This document shows positions 1 to 8,557 of a stretch of 64,000 nt of DNA, one piece after another (within the stretch, counting starts at the first letter, position 1; each line of letters starts with the position of its first letter). Below the pieces are notes generated by a model. The model made no database searches. It was not told the origin of the DNA and was given only the letters and a program-made list of their open reading frames with translations. Position numbers and translations under genes: made by a program. The stretch is from Candidatus Aenigmatarchaeota archaeon (GTDB taxonomy: Archaea > Aenigmatarchaeota > Aenigmatarchaeia > GW2011-AR5). The DNA lies in contig JACQID010000006.1 of the NCBI GenBank assembly GCA_016198685.1, forward strand, positions 1-64,000. The letters are read 5' to 3'.

Positions 1-57
1 AAATAAAAGTATATATTCTATAAAACATATATAGAATCATATATGAAAAAACATATA

Positions 58-73
58 TAAAAAATGCTCATAT
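58..73 (-). terminator. T-rich 3' end after the wHTH gene
   Basis: Read on the minus strand this is ATATGAGCATTTTTT directly after the stop of the wHTH gene. The same ATATGAGCATTTTT word follows the stop of the minus-strand gene at 1454. Archaeal transcription commonly ends at T-tracts, so both are read as terminators by inference. Confidence 0.45.
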
Positions 74-80
74 CTCTCAC

Positions 81-623
81 CTAAAATTCGTCATTTTCAT
101 CAGGCGCCCGGGCCTCCCCGCCCTGTATTTTAGGCTCTTCAGGAGCAAAACTCTCCTTATTTTCTGTCGAATCCTTGCGTATTACGCCTATAGTCATTAA
201 ATCGTCAAAATCTTTGCTTATTCGGCGTGTTTTACGTAAAAATGCCTTCATTGAGGATTCTACTTTATCCAAAAGACGATTGGTAGTATTCGCCGTCAAT
301 AAATACCCTTTTGTAAATCCATTACCCATAGGAATCTTGACAAATTCTACAAGCCCCAAAGATCGCCATTTCCTTAGCTCTTCATATGTTTGTGACTGGG
401 AAATCGACAAAATATCAGATATTTTATCCACAGTAAGCGGAATATTGTCTTTTCGGTATTTTAAAAGCTCTAATAAAAGCTTTGAGTGATTTGCACGGCT
501 TTCTTTACGTTTTAGACCCAAACGCTTAACCCATACATCTGCCATGAGTTCAGGAGTTAAACTATCCATATGATCCGGCGGAGAAATCCGCTGAAAAACC
601 ATGTCAGAAAGCTTCTTCTTCAT
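81..623 (-). CDS. Winged-helix DNA-binding protein
   Basis: A 180-residue protein with a helix-turn-helix at about residues 46-95, where 'KISDILSISQSQTYEELRKW' reads as a recognition helix pair and 'GLVEF' as the wing. The C-terminal 40 residues are charged and probably disordered. Its ATG overlaps the stop of the dCMP deaminase gene by four bases, so the two are translationally coupled in an operon with the small gene upstream. It is probably a transcriptional regulator; the target is unknown. Confidence 0.75.
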   Translation of the reverse strand: MKKKLSDMVFQRISPPDHMDSLTPELMADVWVKRLGLKRKESRANHSKLLLELLKYRKDNIPLTVDKISDILSISQSQTYEELRKWRSLGLVEFVKIPMGNGFTKGYLLTANTTNRLLDKVESSMKAFLRKTRRISKDFDDLMTIGVIRKDSTENKESFAPEEPKIQGGEARAPDENDEF

Positions 624-1060
624 ACTCTTATCAACTCCACTCCGGCTTCTTTCAGGAGCCGCGTGCCTAAATCGTCGGGATAATCTTCCTTAGCAACCAC
701 TTTCGTTATTCCCGCATTGATTATCATCTTGGCGCATTGCGTGCACGCCGTAAGGGTAGTATACAAAGTGGCGCCTTCAGTACGCATGCCGTGCCGTGCC
801 GCCTGGACAATTGCATTCTCCTCGGCATGGGAGCAGCTGCATTTATCTAAAGACGTGCCTGATGGCACAGTCGAAGCGCAGCGAACGCAAGATCCTTCAA
901 AGCAATTCTTGATGCCTCGCGGCGTTCCATTATAGCCCGTGGATATAATCTGCTTATCCCTAACTAAAACAGCGCCTATTTGCCTTCGTATGCAGTTAGC
1001 CCGGCCAGCAACCTCTTTTGCTATGTTCATGAAATAGGTATCCCAGTCAGGCCGTTGCAC
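620..1060 (-). CDS. dCMP deaminase family protein (ComEB-like)
   Basis: Zinc-dependent deaminase of the cytidine/deoxycytidylate superfamily, expected to convert dCMP to dUMP for thymidylate synthesis. The HAE motif (residues 78-80) supplies a zinc ligand and the catalytic glutamate, and 'CTQC' (106-109) gives the other two ligands. A Cys-rich insert at 53-76 (CxxC, CxC) resembles the second, structural zinc site of dCMP deaminases. At 146 residues the length is typical. The start overlaps the preceding stop by one base and the stop overlaps the next start by four, so it is the middle gene of a three-gene operon. Confidence 0.88.
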   Translation of the reverse strand: MQRPDWDTYFMNIAKEVAGRANCIRRQIGAVLVRDKQIISTGYNGTPRGIKNCFEGSCVRCASTVPSGTSLDKCSCSHAEENAIVQAARHGMRTEGATLYTTLTACTQCAKMIINAGITKVVAKEDYPDDLGTRLLKEAGVELIRV

Positions 1061-1305
1061 TATAGCCCACCCTTTAATGATATATTTGTAGCCTCATGGG
1101 TCACCCATTTGCCATAAAATATAGCCTCAGAAGGCCACTTTTTTCTTGTGTTTGGCTGATTTTTTATGTTAGCGCTCAGGCCTAGCATATCACATGAAAA
1201 ATAGCTGCTTTCATTTTCTATCCGGAATAAACCGCCAAATATGCTGCTTTGCACTTCTTTCACAAATAACCTTGGTGACATACTAACCTCTTTGGTCCCG
1301 CTCAC
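1060..1305 (-). CDS. Small hypothetical protein
   Basis: An 81-residue reading frame directly upstream of and touching the dCMP deaminase start. No family is recognised. It has a mixed hydrophilic composition and no signal peptide or membrane segment. An in-frame ATG eight codons in (MSPRLFVKEV) is an alternative start. Its operon position and coupling to the next gene are the main reason to accept it. Confidence 0.6.
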   Translation of the reverse strand: MSGTKEVSMSPRLFVKEVQSSIFGGLFRIENESSYFSCDMLGLSANIKNQPNTRKKWPSEAIFYGKWVTHEATNISLKGGL

Positions 1306-1439
1306 TTTTATATTTTACGGTATTAGAGAATAATTCCCGTCTTTAACCGGAGTAAGGTCATTTTTCATAAATATAGAGAAGGAAAGACTGAAAAATTTTC
1401 AGAATTAAAGCGGAATAAAATTTTAGTAAAAATAGATCA

Positions 1440-1453
1440 AAAATGCTCATATT
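1440..1453 (-). terminator. T-rich 3' end after hypothetical gene
   Basis: The minus strand reads ATATGAGCATTTTT right after the stop of the gene at 1454, nearly identical to the sequence after the gene at 81. It is read as a shared 3'-end motif. Confidence 0.4.
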
Positions 1454-1831
1454 TCATAAATCATTTTCTATAAAATATGTTGGTAATTGCTTACGTCTCA
1501 AAGAAAATCCCTTGAAATAGTTCTTGTCATCATCAGATATCCCTGCACTGAAATCCAGCCAAGGATCGCGGTAGCCGGCAATTACTCTGCCCACATCAAA
1601 AGGATATAATCCCTTATACTCCTCATGCGGCGCGTTTACGCCAAAGGATCCGTCATCATATTGCGTGATTATTATTCTACTTTTTGGAGTAGTTTTTACA
1701 GGAGATGTCATAAGATCCACAAATATGCTTTTCATTTTTATGTAGCTAATTAATTTAAAATTTGGCGATCTTTTGTTAAGCGTAAGCGGATTTTGCATGG
1801 GTGTTTTTCGGCTATTTTTATGGGGTTTCAA
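1454..1831 (-). CDS. Hypothetical protein
   Basis: A 125-residue frame of unknown function. The first 32 residues are rich in Lys, Asn and Pro and look unlike the rest, so translation may begin at the internal ATG at residue 33 (MKSIFVDLMT). The body contains 'RIIITQYDDGSFGVNAPHEE', which looks like a compact alpha/beta domain. It stands alone, with an AT-rich upstream region. Confidence 0.5.
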   Translation of the reverse strand: MKPHKNSRKTPMQNPLTLNKRSPNFKLISYIKMKSIFVDLMTSPVKTTPKSRIIITQYDDGSFGVNAPHEEYKGLYPFDVGRVIAGYRDPWLDFSAGISDDDKNYFKGFSLRRKQLPTYFIENDL

Positions 1832-2086
1832 GGATATTTTATTACGGCTTTTGGCCGGAATTTTTTATGTTAGATTTCGAGGGAGTTTTTTGTATAGTAT
1901 TTTTATATAGTTTTTATAGTATATTTTTTATAATATTATTTGTATTTTATATTTTATAGAATATATATACTGCCTGATCCCTAACATAGAATATATTTTA
2001 ACTTATAATATAGCTAGAGCTTTATACGAATAAATTCATGGGAATAGTAGGGAGACAAAAATTATATCAAAAATAAAAGAAATTGT
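1832..2086. other. AT-rich intergenic region
   Basis: A 255-base stretch, very AT-rich, with several TATA-like words (tttttatagta, tttataatatt, tatatata). It holds the promoter of the minus-strand gene at 1454 and probably the 3' end of the gene at 2087. No gene or stable hairpin is evident. Confidence 0.5.
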
Positions 2087-2317
2087 TTATCGCTTCTTTC
2101 TTTTCTTAGGTTCAGATTCGTTCATGCAGTGCGACTGTGCCTTGTAGTATTTTGCCGTGCCCAATAATGCGAGGCCTGCGAAATACTGCAATGCCAGGAT
2201 GCCTGTGGCCATATCGAGACCTATCTCAGGCATCTTCAGTTGCTGTCCGATCCCGCTTACGAGAAGGACTAATGCAAGAGCTCCGAATACTGAATACATG
2301 ATGCAATTGGAGCACAT
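2087..2317 (-). CDS. Small two-helix membrane protein
   Basis: 76 residues with two hydrophobic segments (about 8-25 and 38-56), an N-terminal CxxC (MCSNC) and a very basic C-terminus (KKRKKR), which by the positive-inside rule should be cytoplasmic. No family is recognised. It is monocistronic between AT-rich spacers. Confidence 0.6.
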   Translation of the reverse strand: MCSNCIMYSVFGALALVLLVSGIGQQLKMPEIGLDMATGILALQYFAGLALLGTAKYYKAQSHCMNESEPKKRKKR

Positions 2318-2415
2318 AGAATAAATTGAAAAGGCCGGTATATATAGTTAACCAAGCAGGTAGTATGATTTAATTCGCTATGCACAATTTTTGTAATATA
2401 CCAACTATAAGCTTT

Positions 2416-2730
2416 TTAGACCGGATCGTAACCGCCACCTGTTATGGGATTGCAACGGAGCAGGCGGAACGCGCCCAGCAGCATTCCGATAACCGGGCCC
2501 CTCTTCTTGACGGCCACTTTGGCATATTGCGAGCATGTTGGCATGAATGAGCACATCTTTTTTACGCCGAACTCTTTTTTCAACTGCGGATCTATCTGCT
2601 TTTGATAATAATTTATACTGTCAAGAATGAAACTATCTTTTCTAGGCATACTATGAACGTTGCGAGCCCAGATTACAACTGCGCGACCAAAGCCTCCCGG
2701 ACCGCAGCAACAGTCAACCTGTCCCTTCAT
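2416..2730 (-). CDS. yidD: YidD-like membrane protein insertion efficiency factor
   Basis: The C-terminal 70 residues match the YidD family: '[15 protein letters not shown]', then '[21 protein letters not shown]', which corresponds to the YidD signature of PTCSxYA plus RxxRCxP and GGxDxVP. In bacteria YidD is a small amphipathic protein at the inner membrane that assists YidC. The N-terminal 30 residues are an extension beginning with a Cys pair (VDCCCG). The start overlaps the upstream wHTH gene by four bases. The family is mostly bacterial, and its YidC/Oxa1-type partner is not in this window. Confidence 0.82.
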   Translation of the reverse strand: MKGQVDCCCGPGGFGRAVVIWARNVHSMPRKDSFILDSINYYQKQIDPQLKKEFGVKKMCSFMPTCSQYAKVAVKKRGPVIGMLLGAFRLLRCNPITGGGYDPV

Positions 2731-3038
2731 CTAGCTCCCCTGGGTTTAAGCTTTGAGAATTTACGAAGAACGGCTTCAAAATTATCGGCCAGCTCTTCGC
2801 CGTCCTTTGTGAGCTTTACATATTTGATTCGCCCTTCCTTGTCGAAATCAACAAGACCCATTTCTTCAAACATTTCAAGAAGCTTGACCGTGTGCGAATA
2901 CGTGCAATCGGTCTCTTTTGCAAGAACTGATACATATTTTGCATTACCCATCTTTATGCACATGAGAAGCTTAACTGGCTTCTTTCTGAGGAAGAGATAC
3001 TCGAGCTCGTTTTTAACGCTCATATAGAGTCTATGCAT
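2727..3038 (-). CDS. Winged-helix regulator (MarR/ArsR-like fold)
   Basis: 103 residues with an HTH at about 30-65 ([20 protein letters not shown]) followed by a wing '[18 protein letters not shown]', typical of small archaeal winged-helix regulators. It is cotranscribed with yidD through an ATGA overlap. Whether it controls that operon is inference. Confidence 0.75.
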   Translation of the reverse strand: MHRLYMSVKNELEYLFLRKKPVKLLMCIKMGNAKYVSVLAKETDCTYSHTVKLLEMFEEMGLVDFDKEGRIKYVKLTKDGEELADNFEAVLRKFSKLKPRGAR

Positions 3039-3080
3039 GCGCCTGCTTAAATATGCGATATATCTATTTCGGTATATATG

Positions 3081-3560
3081 TCACTTTTCAAGGCCTCGTT
3101 TTTTCGCCAGCATTGAAAAGGAAAACGCGTATATTAAGGACCATAATATGGTCGATAACATCGAGAGCGTATAATTGTAAAGACCTGCAATCATACCAAG
3201 CCCTATGATCAGCAAGCTCCCTGATATCCAGATAACTCCGGCAAACAGAAAAGTTACTATAAGCGACTTGAGAAAAATGCCTGAGCCCGGTATTTTTTCT
3301 GCAAATAGCATGACTAGAATGGCAAAAAAGCCCCCGCGCATCGCCTCATTTATTATGGCAGGTGGCGAACTCAGGATAATGCTCCCTAATGCGTTTTGCA
3401 AAACCTCAGGATATAAGTACGCTATACTTATTATCCCGGCGAAACTCACAGCAAAGTAAGCTATGATGCCTGAAATCACACCTGTCTTCATCCATTCCCT
3501 GCCGGAATCTGCGTAACGATCCTTCATAATCATATTTAGGCTAGAGCATTTTAAATACAA
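3081..3560 (-). CDS. Four-helix integral membrane protein
   Basis: Up to 159 residues with hydrophobic segments at about 26-50, 75-87, 95-117 and 125-150 and a basic tail (AKKRGLEK). Translation may start at an internal ATG (MIMKDRYADS). The family is not recognised. It lies divergent from the histone gene with only 18 bases between the annotated starts, so the two share a promoter region. Confidence 0.6.
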   Translation of the reverse strand: MYLKCSSLNMIMKDRYADSGREWMKTGVISGIIAYFAVSFAGIISIAYLYPEVLQNALGSIILSSPPAIINEAMRGGFFAILVMLFAEKIPGSGIFLKSLIVTFLFAGVIWISGSLLIIGLGMIAGLYNYTLSMLSTILWSLIYAFSFSMLAKKRGLEK

Positions 3561-3578
3561 TCCAAGCGTTATTGTTAT

Positions 3579-3797
3579 ATGTCCGAACTTACTCTGCAGC
3601 CGATACGCAGGCTTTTCTTCAGGACCGGGGCGAAGCGCGTTTCTGACAAGGCCGCCGAGGCGCTTATAAACAATATGGAAGAGCGAGCGCTAAGAATAGC
3701 CGAAGAAGCGTGGAATCTCGCTCGTCATGCGGGCCGAAGCACGGTCATGAAGCAGGACATCAGAATGGCGGAAAAACTCGTAAAGGAAAAGAAATAA
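3579..3797 (+). CDS. Archaeal histone (HMf-type)
   Basis: 72 residues forming a single histone fold: 'PIRRLFFRTGAKRVSDKAAEAL' as helix 1 and loop, the long central helix through 'EERALRIAEEAWNLARHAGR', then 'TVMKQDIRMAEKLV', matching the conserved K-x-x-D-I-x-x-A signature of HMf/HTz histones. It should dimerise and wrap DNA. The length is standard for archaeal histones and there is no N-terminal tail. Confidence 0.93.
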   Translation: MSELTLQPIRRLFFRTGAKRVSDKAAEALINNMEERALRIAEEAWNLARHAGRSTVMKQDIRMAEKLVKEKK

Positions 3798-3804
3798 TCG
3801 CCTT

Positions 3805-4755
3805 CTAGTCCCTGATACCGTCTTCAGTGACGCTGAATACTGCTTCACCTTCAGGCAAATTAGGAGAATCAATCAGCCGCGCGACTCTCTTAGTCTGTTT
3901 GCTTTTTCTCAGGTACATACGGTATGTCGATGCATGACCGAGTATGTGACCTCCTATTGCAGTTGTAGGATCTCCGAAAAGCATGTCAGGCTTGGCCATG
4001 ACTTGGTTTGTCATGTATACAGCAACGTTGAATGAATCCGCAATTTTTTGCAGCGAATGGAGATGCCTGTTCAATTTCTGCTGTCTTGGCGCAAGTTCGC
4101 CCCTGCCCGTGTAATCAGAACGGAAGTGAGACATCATGGAATCAATGACAATAAGCTTCACGTTTCTTTCTTTTATGATATCACGCGCTTTTTCAACAAG
4201 CACCACTTGGTGATCTGAATTGTAAGCCTTGGCTACGAATATGTTCTTGAGAACTTCTTCGGGCTCGAGGCCCTGCGCCTTTGCAAGCTGCACAATTCTC
4301 TCAGGACGGAATGTGCTTTCCGTATCTATGAATATACAATTGCCACCAAGTCCTCCTTTTTCGACAGGCATCTGCACATTGACAGAAAGTTGGAAACCAA
4401 GCTGCGATTTTCCGGAACCGAAAGCTCCGAATCCTTCTGTTATGGCCTGAGTTTCCACTCCGCCACCTAGCAATGCATTAAGAGAATTACTGCCAGTCGT
4501 TACTTTTCCTATTTCTTTTCTTCGTTCCATCACGTCGGCAGCTGACTTGAATCCCATGTCAAGTTTGTCGCGCGCAGCTTCTATTATTTTTTCAGCAGTC
4601 GCCTGACCTATCTCGCAGGCCGTAACAATTTCTCCTGCCGATGCCGCGGCTATGCTCATGAGATCCTCATATCCCGCTTCCCTAAGTTTCTGCGCTCCCT
4701 TAGGTCCGATGCCCGGCAAATCCTCTATTGAAATCATTTCAGTCATGCGTTTCAC
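3805..4755 (-). CDS. radA: DNA repair and recombination protein RadA
   Basis: Archaeal RecA/Rad51 recombinase that forms filaments on single-stranded DNA and catalyses strand exchange. The N-terminal helix-hairpin-helix domain (about 10-65, '[18 protein letters not shown]') precedes the ATPase core with Walker A 'GAFGSGKSQ' near 110-118 and Walker B '[11 protein letters not shown]'. '[13 protein letters not shown]' and the loop '[15 protein letters not shown]' are RadA signatures. At 316 residues it is full length. The third ATG (MISIEDL) is also a possible start. The rpa gene ends 5 bases upstream, so rpa-radA form an operon. Confidence 0.96.
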   Translation of the reverse strand: MKRMTEMISIEDLPGIGPKGAQKLREAGYEDLMSIAAASAGEIVTACEIGQATAEKIIEAARDKLDMGFKSAADVMERRKEIGKVTTGSNSLNALLGGGVETQAITEGFGAFGSGKSQLGFQLSVNVQMPVEKGGLGGNCIFIDTESTFRPERIVQLAKAQGLEPEEVLKNIFVAKAYNSDHQVVLVEKARDIIKERNVKLIVIDSMMSHFRSDYTGRGELAPRQQKLNRHLHSLQKIADSFNVAVYMTNQVMAKPDMLFGDPTTAIGGHILGHASTYRMYLRKSKQTKRVARLIDSPNLPEGEAVFSVTEDGIRD

Positions 4756-4759
4756 CCTT

Positions 4760-5737
4760 TTACGCCGTGCCCCGAGGCAACAGCCTGTTTATCTCTTCCT
4801 TTATGTCAACGCTCTTCACAGAATTCGTAACGAATTCAAGTCTGTCAAAGAAAGTATTACGCCTCACTTTTCCGGAGAACACGTATTCCCGGCCGAGTTC
4901 CGCTTTTTCATAGACATGCTTTAAGTCCCTCTTCATATCGAAGATTCTCTTCGCTTCGTTCTTCGTCATTCCAAGAACGAATTCCGCCTGCTCGTTAAAC
5001 AGGACGACGCGTATGCTTTCTGTGCCGTCGTCTATTATTCCTGTGAGAACTATGTTGTGTTCCGGCGAGACTTCTCCGTGCTCTTCACACTTGAAGCCGT
5101 TCGCTTCCTTCAGGCTGGCCCTGCATTGCGGGCATACCGGATAAAACATATTGGAATTGAAAAGCTGCATAAGACAGGCACGAACTTCTCTTCTATATCC
5201 TTCCTGCAGATCTTTTATCGAAGATCTTTCAATTTGAGCTGTTGGCTCTTCTGCAACGTCTATTTTTTCCGAGCTTCTCTGCAGAAGACCATATTTGCCT
5301 ATGCGAAGTTCGGCATAACCATCATATCCTTCTCTTGAAAATCCCTTGAAATGGATAACATCCCCGATCTTGGTTTGTTCAAGAACTTGCAATTCCTCAT
5401 TCCACAAACTGAGCCTTACCGAACCTGTGTGATCGGCAATAATAATGTTAACAACTTTTCCTTCTGCCTTATCGGTTTTGAATTCTTTGACAGGGAAAAT
5501 CTTTGTTATTTTCCCTACGACATCGACATTCTTCATCCCCGGCACGATGCTGCCGATGTAGAGTCGCTCTTTTTTCTTAAGAAGCTGAACGCCAAGTTCC
5601 TTGGCCACTATGTATACTGCTCCTTCTTCGGATATAAGACCCGAAAGTTCTTCTTGCTTTTCCTGAACACGGGCCTTTATTTCGCTTTCATTAAGGCCTG
5701 AATCTGCGGCAATCTTGGTTATCATTTCGCTTATCAT
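4760..5737 (-). CDS. Replication protein A-like single-stranded DNA-binding protein
   Basis: 325 residues. An OB fold spans about 65-150 ([16 protein letters not shown] ... [11 protein letters not shown]). It is followed by a zinc finger CPQC (202-205) with C217 and H220, then a C-terminal OB-like domain ([18 protein letters not shown]). This OB plus zinc-finger arrangement is that of euryarchaeal RPA. It protects ssDNA in replication and repair and feeds RadA, encoded immediately downstream in the same operon. Confidence 0.9.
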   Translation of the reverse strand: MISEMITKIAADSGLNESEIKARVQEKQEELSGLISEEGAVYIVAKELGVQLLKKKERLYIGSIVPGMKNVDVVGKITKIFPVKEFKTDKAEGKVVNIIIADHTGSVRLSLWNEELQVLEQTKIGDVIHFKGFSREGYDGYAELRIGKYGLLQRSSEKIDVAEEPTAQIERSSIKDLQEGYRREVRACLMQLFNSNMFYPVCPQCRASLKEANGFKCEEHGEVSPEHNIVLTGIIDDGTESIRVVLFNEQAEFVLGMTKNEAKRIFDMKRDLKHVYEKAELGREYVFSGKVRRNTFFDRLEFVTNSVKSVDIKEEINRLLPRGTA

Positions 5738-5801
5738 GCGAGAAACTATATCGGAAAAATGTTTAAAGAAATAGAGAGCGAAAGAAAAGTGCGGAAAGTG
5801 C

Positions 5802-6056
5802 TCAGATTATTTCCTTCTCGGATATTATCACGAAGTCGCCCACGGACTTCACTGCCGAGAAAGGCACAAGCGTCCTGCTTCCTTCATCCCTTTCGAGATT
5901 GAGTTCAGAGGAGTGTCTTGTGGGCTCAACCATTACTATGCTAAGAAGTTCTCCGGATTCGGCCACGAAGTTTAAGTCGCCGACTACGCCGAATTTTCTG
6001 CCGGTTTCTTCGGAAACTATGACTTTGCCGATGAGATCTCTTCCTCTTGTAGCCAT
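5802..6056 (-). CDS. PRC-barrel domain protein
   Basis: 84 residues that are essentially one PRC barrel: 'DLIGKVIVSEETGRKFGVVGDLNFVAESGELLSIVM' followed by 'LVPFSAVKSVGDFVIISE'. In archaea such stand-alone proteins are widespread, and some are linked to RNA metabolism or cell division. The exact role here is unknown. The start is preceded by GAGGTGG (minus strand), a good Shine-Dalgarno site. Confidence 0.9.
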   Translation of the reverse strand: MATRGRDLIGKVIVSEETGRKFGVVGDLNFVAESGELLSIVMVEPTRHSSELNLERDEGSRTLVPFSAVKSVGDFVIISEKEII

Positions 6057-6172
6057 GTTACCACCTCGTTATATGGCTATATAATTCACTAGCAATCTTA
6101 AATACGTTTTTATCAGAAAAGCGCACTTTGATACGGTCATTAGGTCTTCTATCATAAATTTTATGTTAGTGA

Positions 6173-7336
6173 TCAGGCCTTGACTACAAGCGTCTTGAGC
6201 TTCGCTGCCAGATGGTAAACGAAAGCCCTGTCTTTTCTTGTTCTTTCTACCATCTTATCGGCCATCATCCTGATCAATATGTTGTTGACGCTCCTTACAG
6301 CGTGCTGACGGGTCTTGTATTTCTCAAGTGGCAGGCGGTTCGCTATGTCGCCTGGAGATGCGGGACCGGTAGCAAGGACTTCTATGACGTCTCTCTGCAT
6401 AGGTGTTAGGGCTTCTATTGCGCTCACAGAAATGCTCTTCTCCTCTTCCTTGCGGGCCGAGACCATATCAACCGTAATCGTAGGGCGGCCCTGGCGTGCT
6501 GCAGCATTGATAAGTTCTGTGCAAACACGTAGCACTTCCCTTGGAAATCCGCCGGTCTTCTCGTATATAGCATCTATTGCGTCTTGATCAAACGGAGCAT
6601 GCCCCTTGCCGCCGACGCTCTCTATACGCATGGTTATCATCTGCTGCATCTCGTGCTTCGTGAGAGCAAGCACTTCAATTCTTGTGACTATTCTTTTCCT
6701 TAGTGTTTCCAGTTTATCGCGTATCTTCGATTCAAAGACAGGTAAACCGGATAATATTATAGTCATGTTTTCTATCTGGTCACTAAGTACCCTAATCCAT
6801 TCAAGCATCTCCAGTTCAGCTTCATGAGCCTCGTCAAGGAAGAATATGAGATGCTTGCCCCGTAATTTCTTGTTCATGAAATCGGGTATTTGGTACGGAT
6901 TTTTTATGTTAGGTATAAAGAGCCTCAGGAACCATGGTGCGCCGTATTTGTTGTTGAAAATATCCAGTAGTTCCTGCGTATTGGCAGGCGGTTTTCCTGT
7001 ATATAGAACTTCAAAATTTTTAGGAACATTCATAGCTGACCATTTTAATAGAGTGGTTTTACCAGATCCTGTCGGGCCTGTCACCAAAGAAATATTATGC
7101 TTTTCTTCTATCGCTGAAAGAAGCGCAGCTTTCTGATCACCGTATCCAACATAGAGATCGGGTTTTATACTGAATGTAAAAGGGCTCTGAAACCAGCCAT
7201 TTTCGGTTATCCACTCTTTCACTCTTTTGGGCCAGCCTATGGAGCTATTTTTGCCCTCTAAAGAGGGGTTTTCGGAGCCTTTTTCCTGTGTAAAAGGAGC
7301 TTCGGGAACCGGTATATCTTCCTCAGGCGGGGCCAT
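6173..7336 (-). CDS. ORC/Cdc6-like AAA+ ATPase with C-terminal winged helix
   Basis: 387 residues. After a Pro/Glu-rich N-terminus comes an AAA+ module: Walker A 'GPTGSGKTT' (87-95), Walker B 'IFFLDEAHE' (164-172), sensor 1 'IILSGLP' (193-199) and sensor 2 'GGFPREVLR' (262-270). A winged helix follows at about 310-385 ('LTPMQRDVIEVLATGPASPGDIANRL'). This architecture is that of Orc1/Cdc6 initiators and related ExeA/TniB-like ATPases; the canonical Orc1 IGYxGx signatures are not obvious, so the assignment is to the wider group. Its start faces the repeat region at 7337-8061, so initiator or repeat-binding function is inferred from position. Confidence 0.75.
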   Translation of the reverse strand: MAPPEEDIPVPEAPFTQEKGSENPSLEGKNSSIGWPKRVKEWITENGWFQSPFTFSIKPDLYVGYGDQKAALLSAIEEKHNISLVTGPTGSGKTTLLKWSAMNVPKNFEVLYTGKPPANTQELLDIFNNKYGAPWFLRLFIPNIKNPYQIPDFMNKKLRGKHLIFFLDEAHEAELEMLEWIRVLSDQIENMTIILSGLPVFESKIRDKLETLRKRIVTRIEVLALTKHEMQQMITMRIESVGGKGHAPFDQDAIDAIYEKTGGFPREVLRVCTELINAAARQGRPTITVDMVSARKEEEKSISVSAIEALTPMQRDVIEVLATGPASPGDIANRLPLEKYKTRQHAVRSVNNILIRMMADKMVERTRKDRAFVYHLAAKLKTLVVKA

Positions 7337-7373
7337 CTATTCATATCTGCTTCACGGCTTAAAAAGATTTAGG

Positions 7374-7627
7374 TAGTGAAGTTCACGGGATCTTCACGCG
7401 ATTTTTGCTTTGTTCACGCATCTATTCACGGATTTTTTAATATTTTTCGTGAAGTTCACGTTTTTTGGCATTATGAATTCATGTGAAGATCTGTGAACTT
7501 CACGTGAAACAAGATCTTCACGAAGGTATTCACGTGAAGCCCGTGAAGGTCTTGTGAAGGGTTCGTGAAGCTTGCGTGAATAGTTGGTGAAGTATATGTG
7601 AAGAGTTGTTGAATAGTTAGTGAAGCT
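7374..7627. repeat. Left TTCACG/CGTGAA repeat cluster
   Basis: Exact TTCACG at 7382, 7393, 7413, 7425, 7455, 7499, 7517 and 7529. Exact CGTGAA at 7448, 7503, 7533, 7542, 7564 and 7575. Degenerate GTGAA copies continue to 7625. Orientation switches near 7500, so the cluster reads TTCACG on its left and CGTGAA on its right. Confidence 0.85.
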
Positions 7628-7802
7628 CAATGAAAGCGTATGGGATTTTATTATGATTTGTGACTTACTATTCCGGTTTTTGAGAGGAATATCATCAGTT
7701 TGTGAGCTTTTTTATGTATTTTTCTGACCTAATGGGGCCTATTGTGAGGGAAGAATATGAAACTTAAATATCTTCTCAAAAATGTGTGAGTTTGTCCAAA
7801 GA

Positions 7803-7955
7803 CGTTCATATAACTTCACGTGAACTTCACGGCGTATTCACGGATCTTCACAGATGTTCACGGACTTTCACGTGAACTTCATAACATATCTATGAAGTTC
7901 ACGTGAACTTCACGAAGCCACCCGTGAATATTCACAGACACGTGAGTAAAATGTG
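7803..7955. repeat. Right TTCACG/CGTGAA repeat cluster
   Basis: Dense copies of the same word, including three TTCACGTGAA palindromes (7815, 7867, 7898). The last is extended to the 18-base palindrome GAAGTTCACGTGAACTTC (7894-7911). It ends in GTGAGT variants near 7950. Confidence 0.85.
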
Positions 7956-8061
7956 AGTATTTTGTGAGTTTTAGAAAACTAACATATTTTAATTTTTCTG
8001 TCTTTATGGCAAAAAACCTTATATTTAGACGATTGGAAATATTTTAGGCTATTTTTAGCCT

Positions 8062-8370
8062 TTAATTGCTCTGTGCATTGCTCAAAATCTTTAACATTTT
8101 TAGAATTTCGCCTATGCTACGACCTTCCGCTATCTTCTGAAGTACATACGGCTTTAAACGGATCACTCGAAGCATCGGACGGCTTCCACTGCCAAGGCTT
8201 GTCTCCTCCAAAAGAGGTTCCAGTATGCCACCTATGTAAGTTCCGACCGTAGTTGCAGACAATCCCGTATCTCTGGATAGCTGCCTTAGCCACAATCCGT
8301 CAGGATTTCTCGCAAGAGCAGATATTATACTAGATATCTTCTTGCCATCAAACCCTTTCTTTCTGCCCAT
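8062..8370 (-). CDS. Winged-helix DNA-binding protein
   Basis: 102 residues with an HTH at about 12-50 ('LRQLSRDTGLSATTVGTYI') and a wing 'GSRPMLRVIRLKPYVLQ'. It reads toward and ends next to the repeat region, so the 3' end is adjacent to the right repeat cluster. It is probably a transcriptional regulator; a link with the repeats is possible but unproven. Confidence 0.7.
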   Translation of the reverse strand: MGRKKGFDGKKISSIISALARNPDGLWLRQLSRDTGLSATTVGTYIGGILEPLLEETSLGSGSRPMLRVIRLKPYVLQKIAEGRSIGEILKMLKILSNAQSN

Positions 8371-8557
8371 GATAAAATAAATTGGACAATTGTACGTTTA
8401 AAGGTTTCATGGCCTTCAAATGGCTGGGAAATGCAGAATTTTGAACAATTCAAGGATTTTGCTATTTTATCCCTCACATACAGGTGTTGAACACGAAATC
8501 GGGGCCTAATAACGCCGTTATATCATCTATATATCTAAACCCGCGCCAACAATAGAT

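Larger units (their letters stand above)
7337..8061. other. Candidate replication origin: repeat-rich gene-free region
   Basis: 725 bases without a believable gene. The words TTCACG/CGTGAA and near variants fill a left cluster (about 7374-7627) and a right cluster (about 7803-7955). Between them lies an AT-rich segment of about 175 bases with few copies, as expected for a duplex-unwinding element. The perfect palindrome TTCACGTGAA occurs at 7499, 7529, 7815, 7867 and 7898. An ORC-like ATPase gene starts at its left edge. Origin function is inferred; the repeats themselves are plain in the sequence. Confidence 0.65.

Noticed and set aside
7394-7630. 78-codon minus-strand ORF in the repeat region
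   Set aside because: Its sequence is only translated repeats (repeated SRE/FTRP-like patterns) with no plausible start or family.
7337-8061. CRISPR array
   Set aside because: The TTCACG words have irregular spacing of a few bases, change orientation and have no spacers of constant length.
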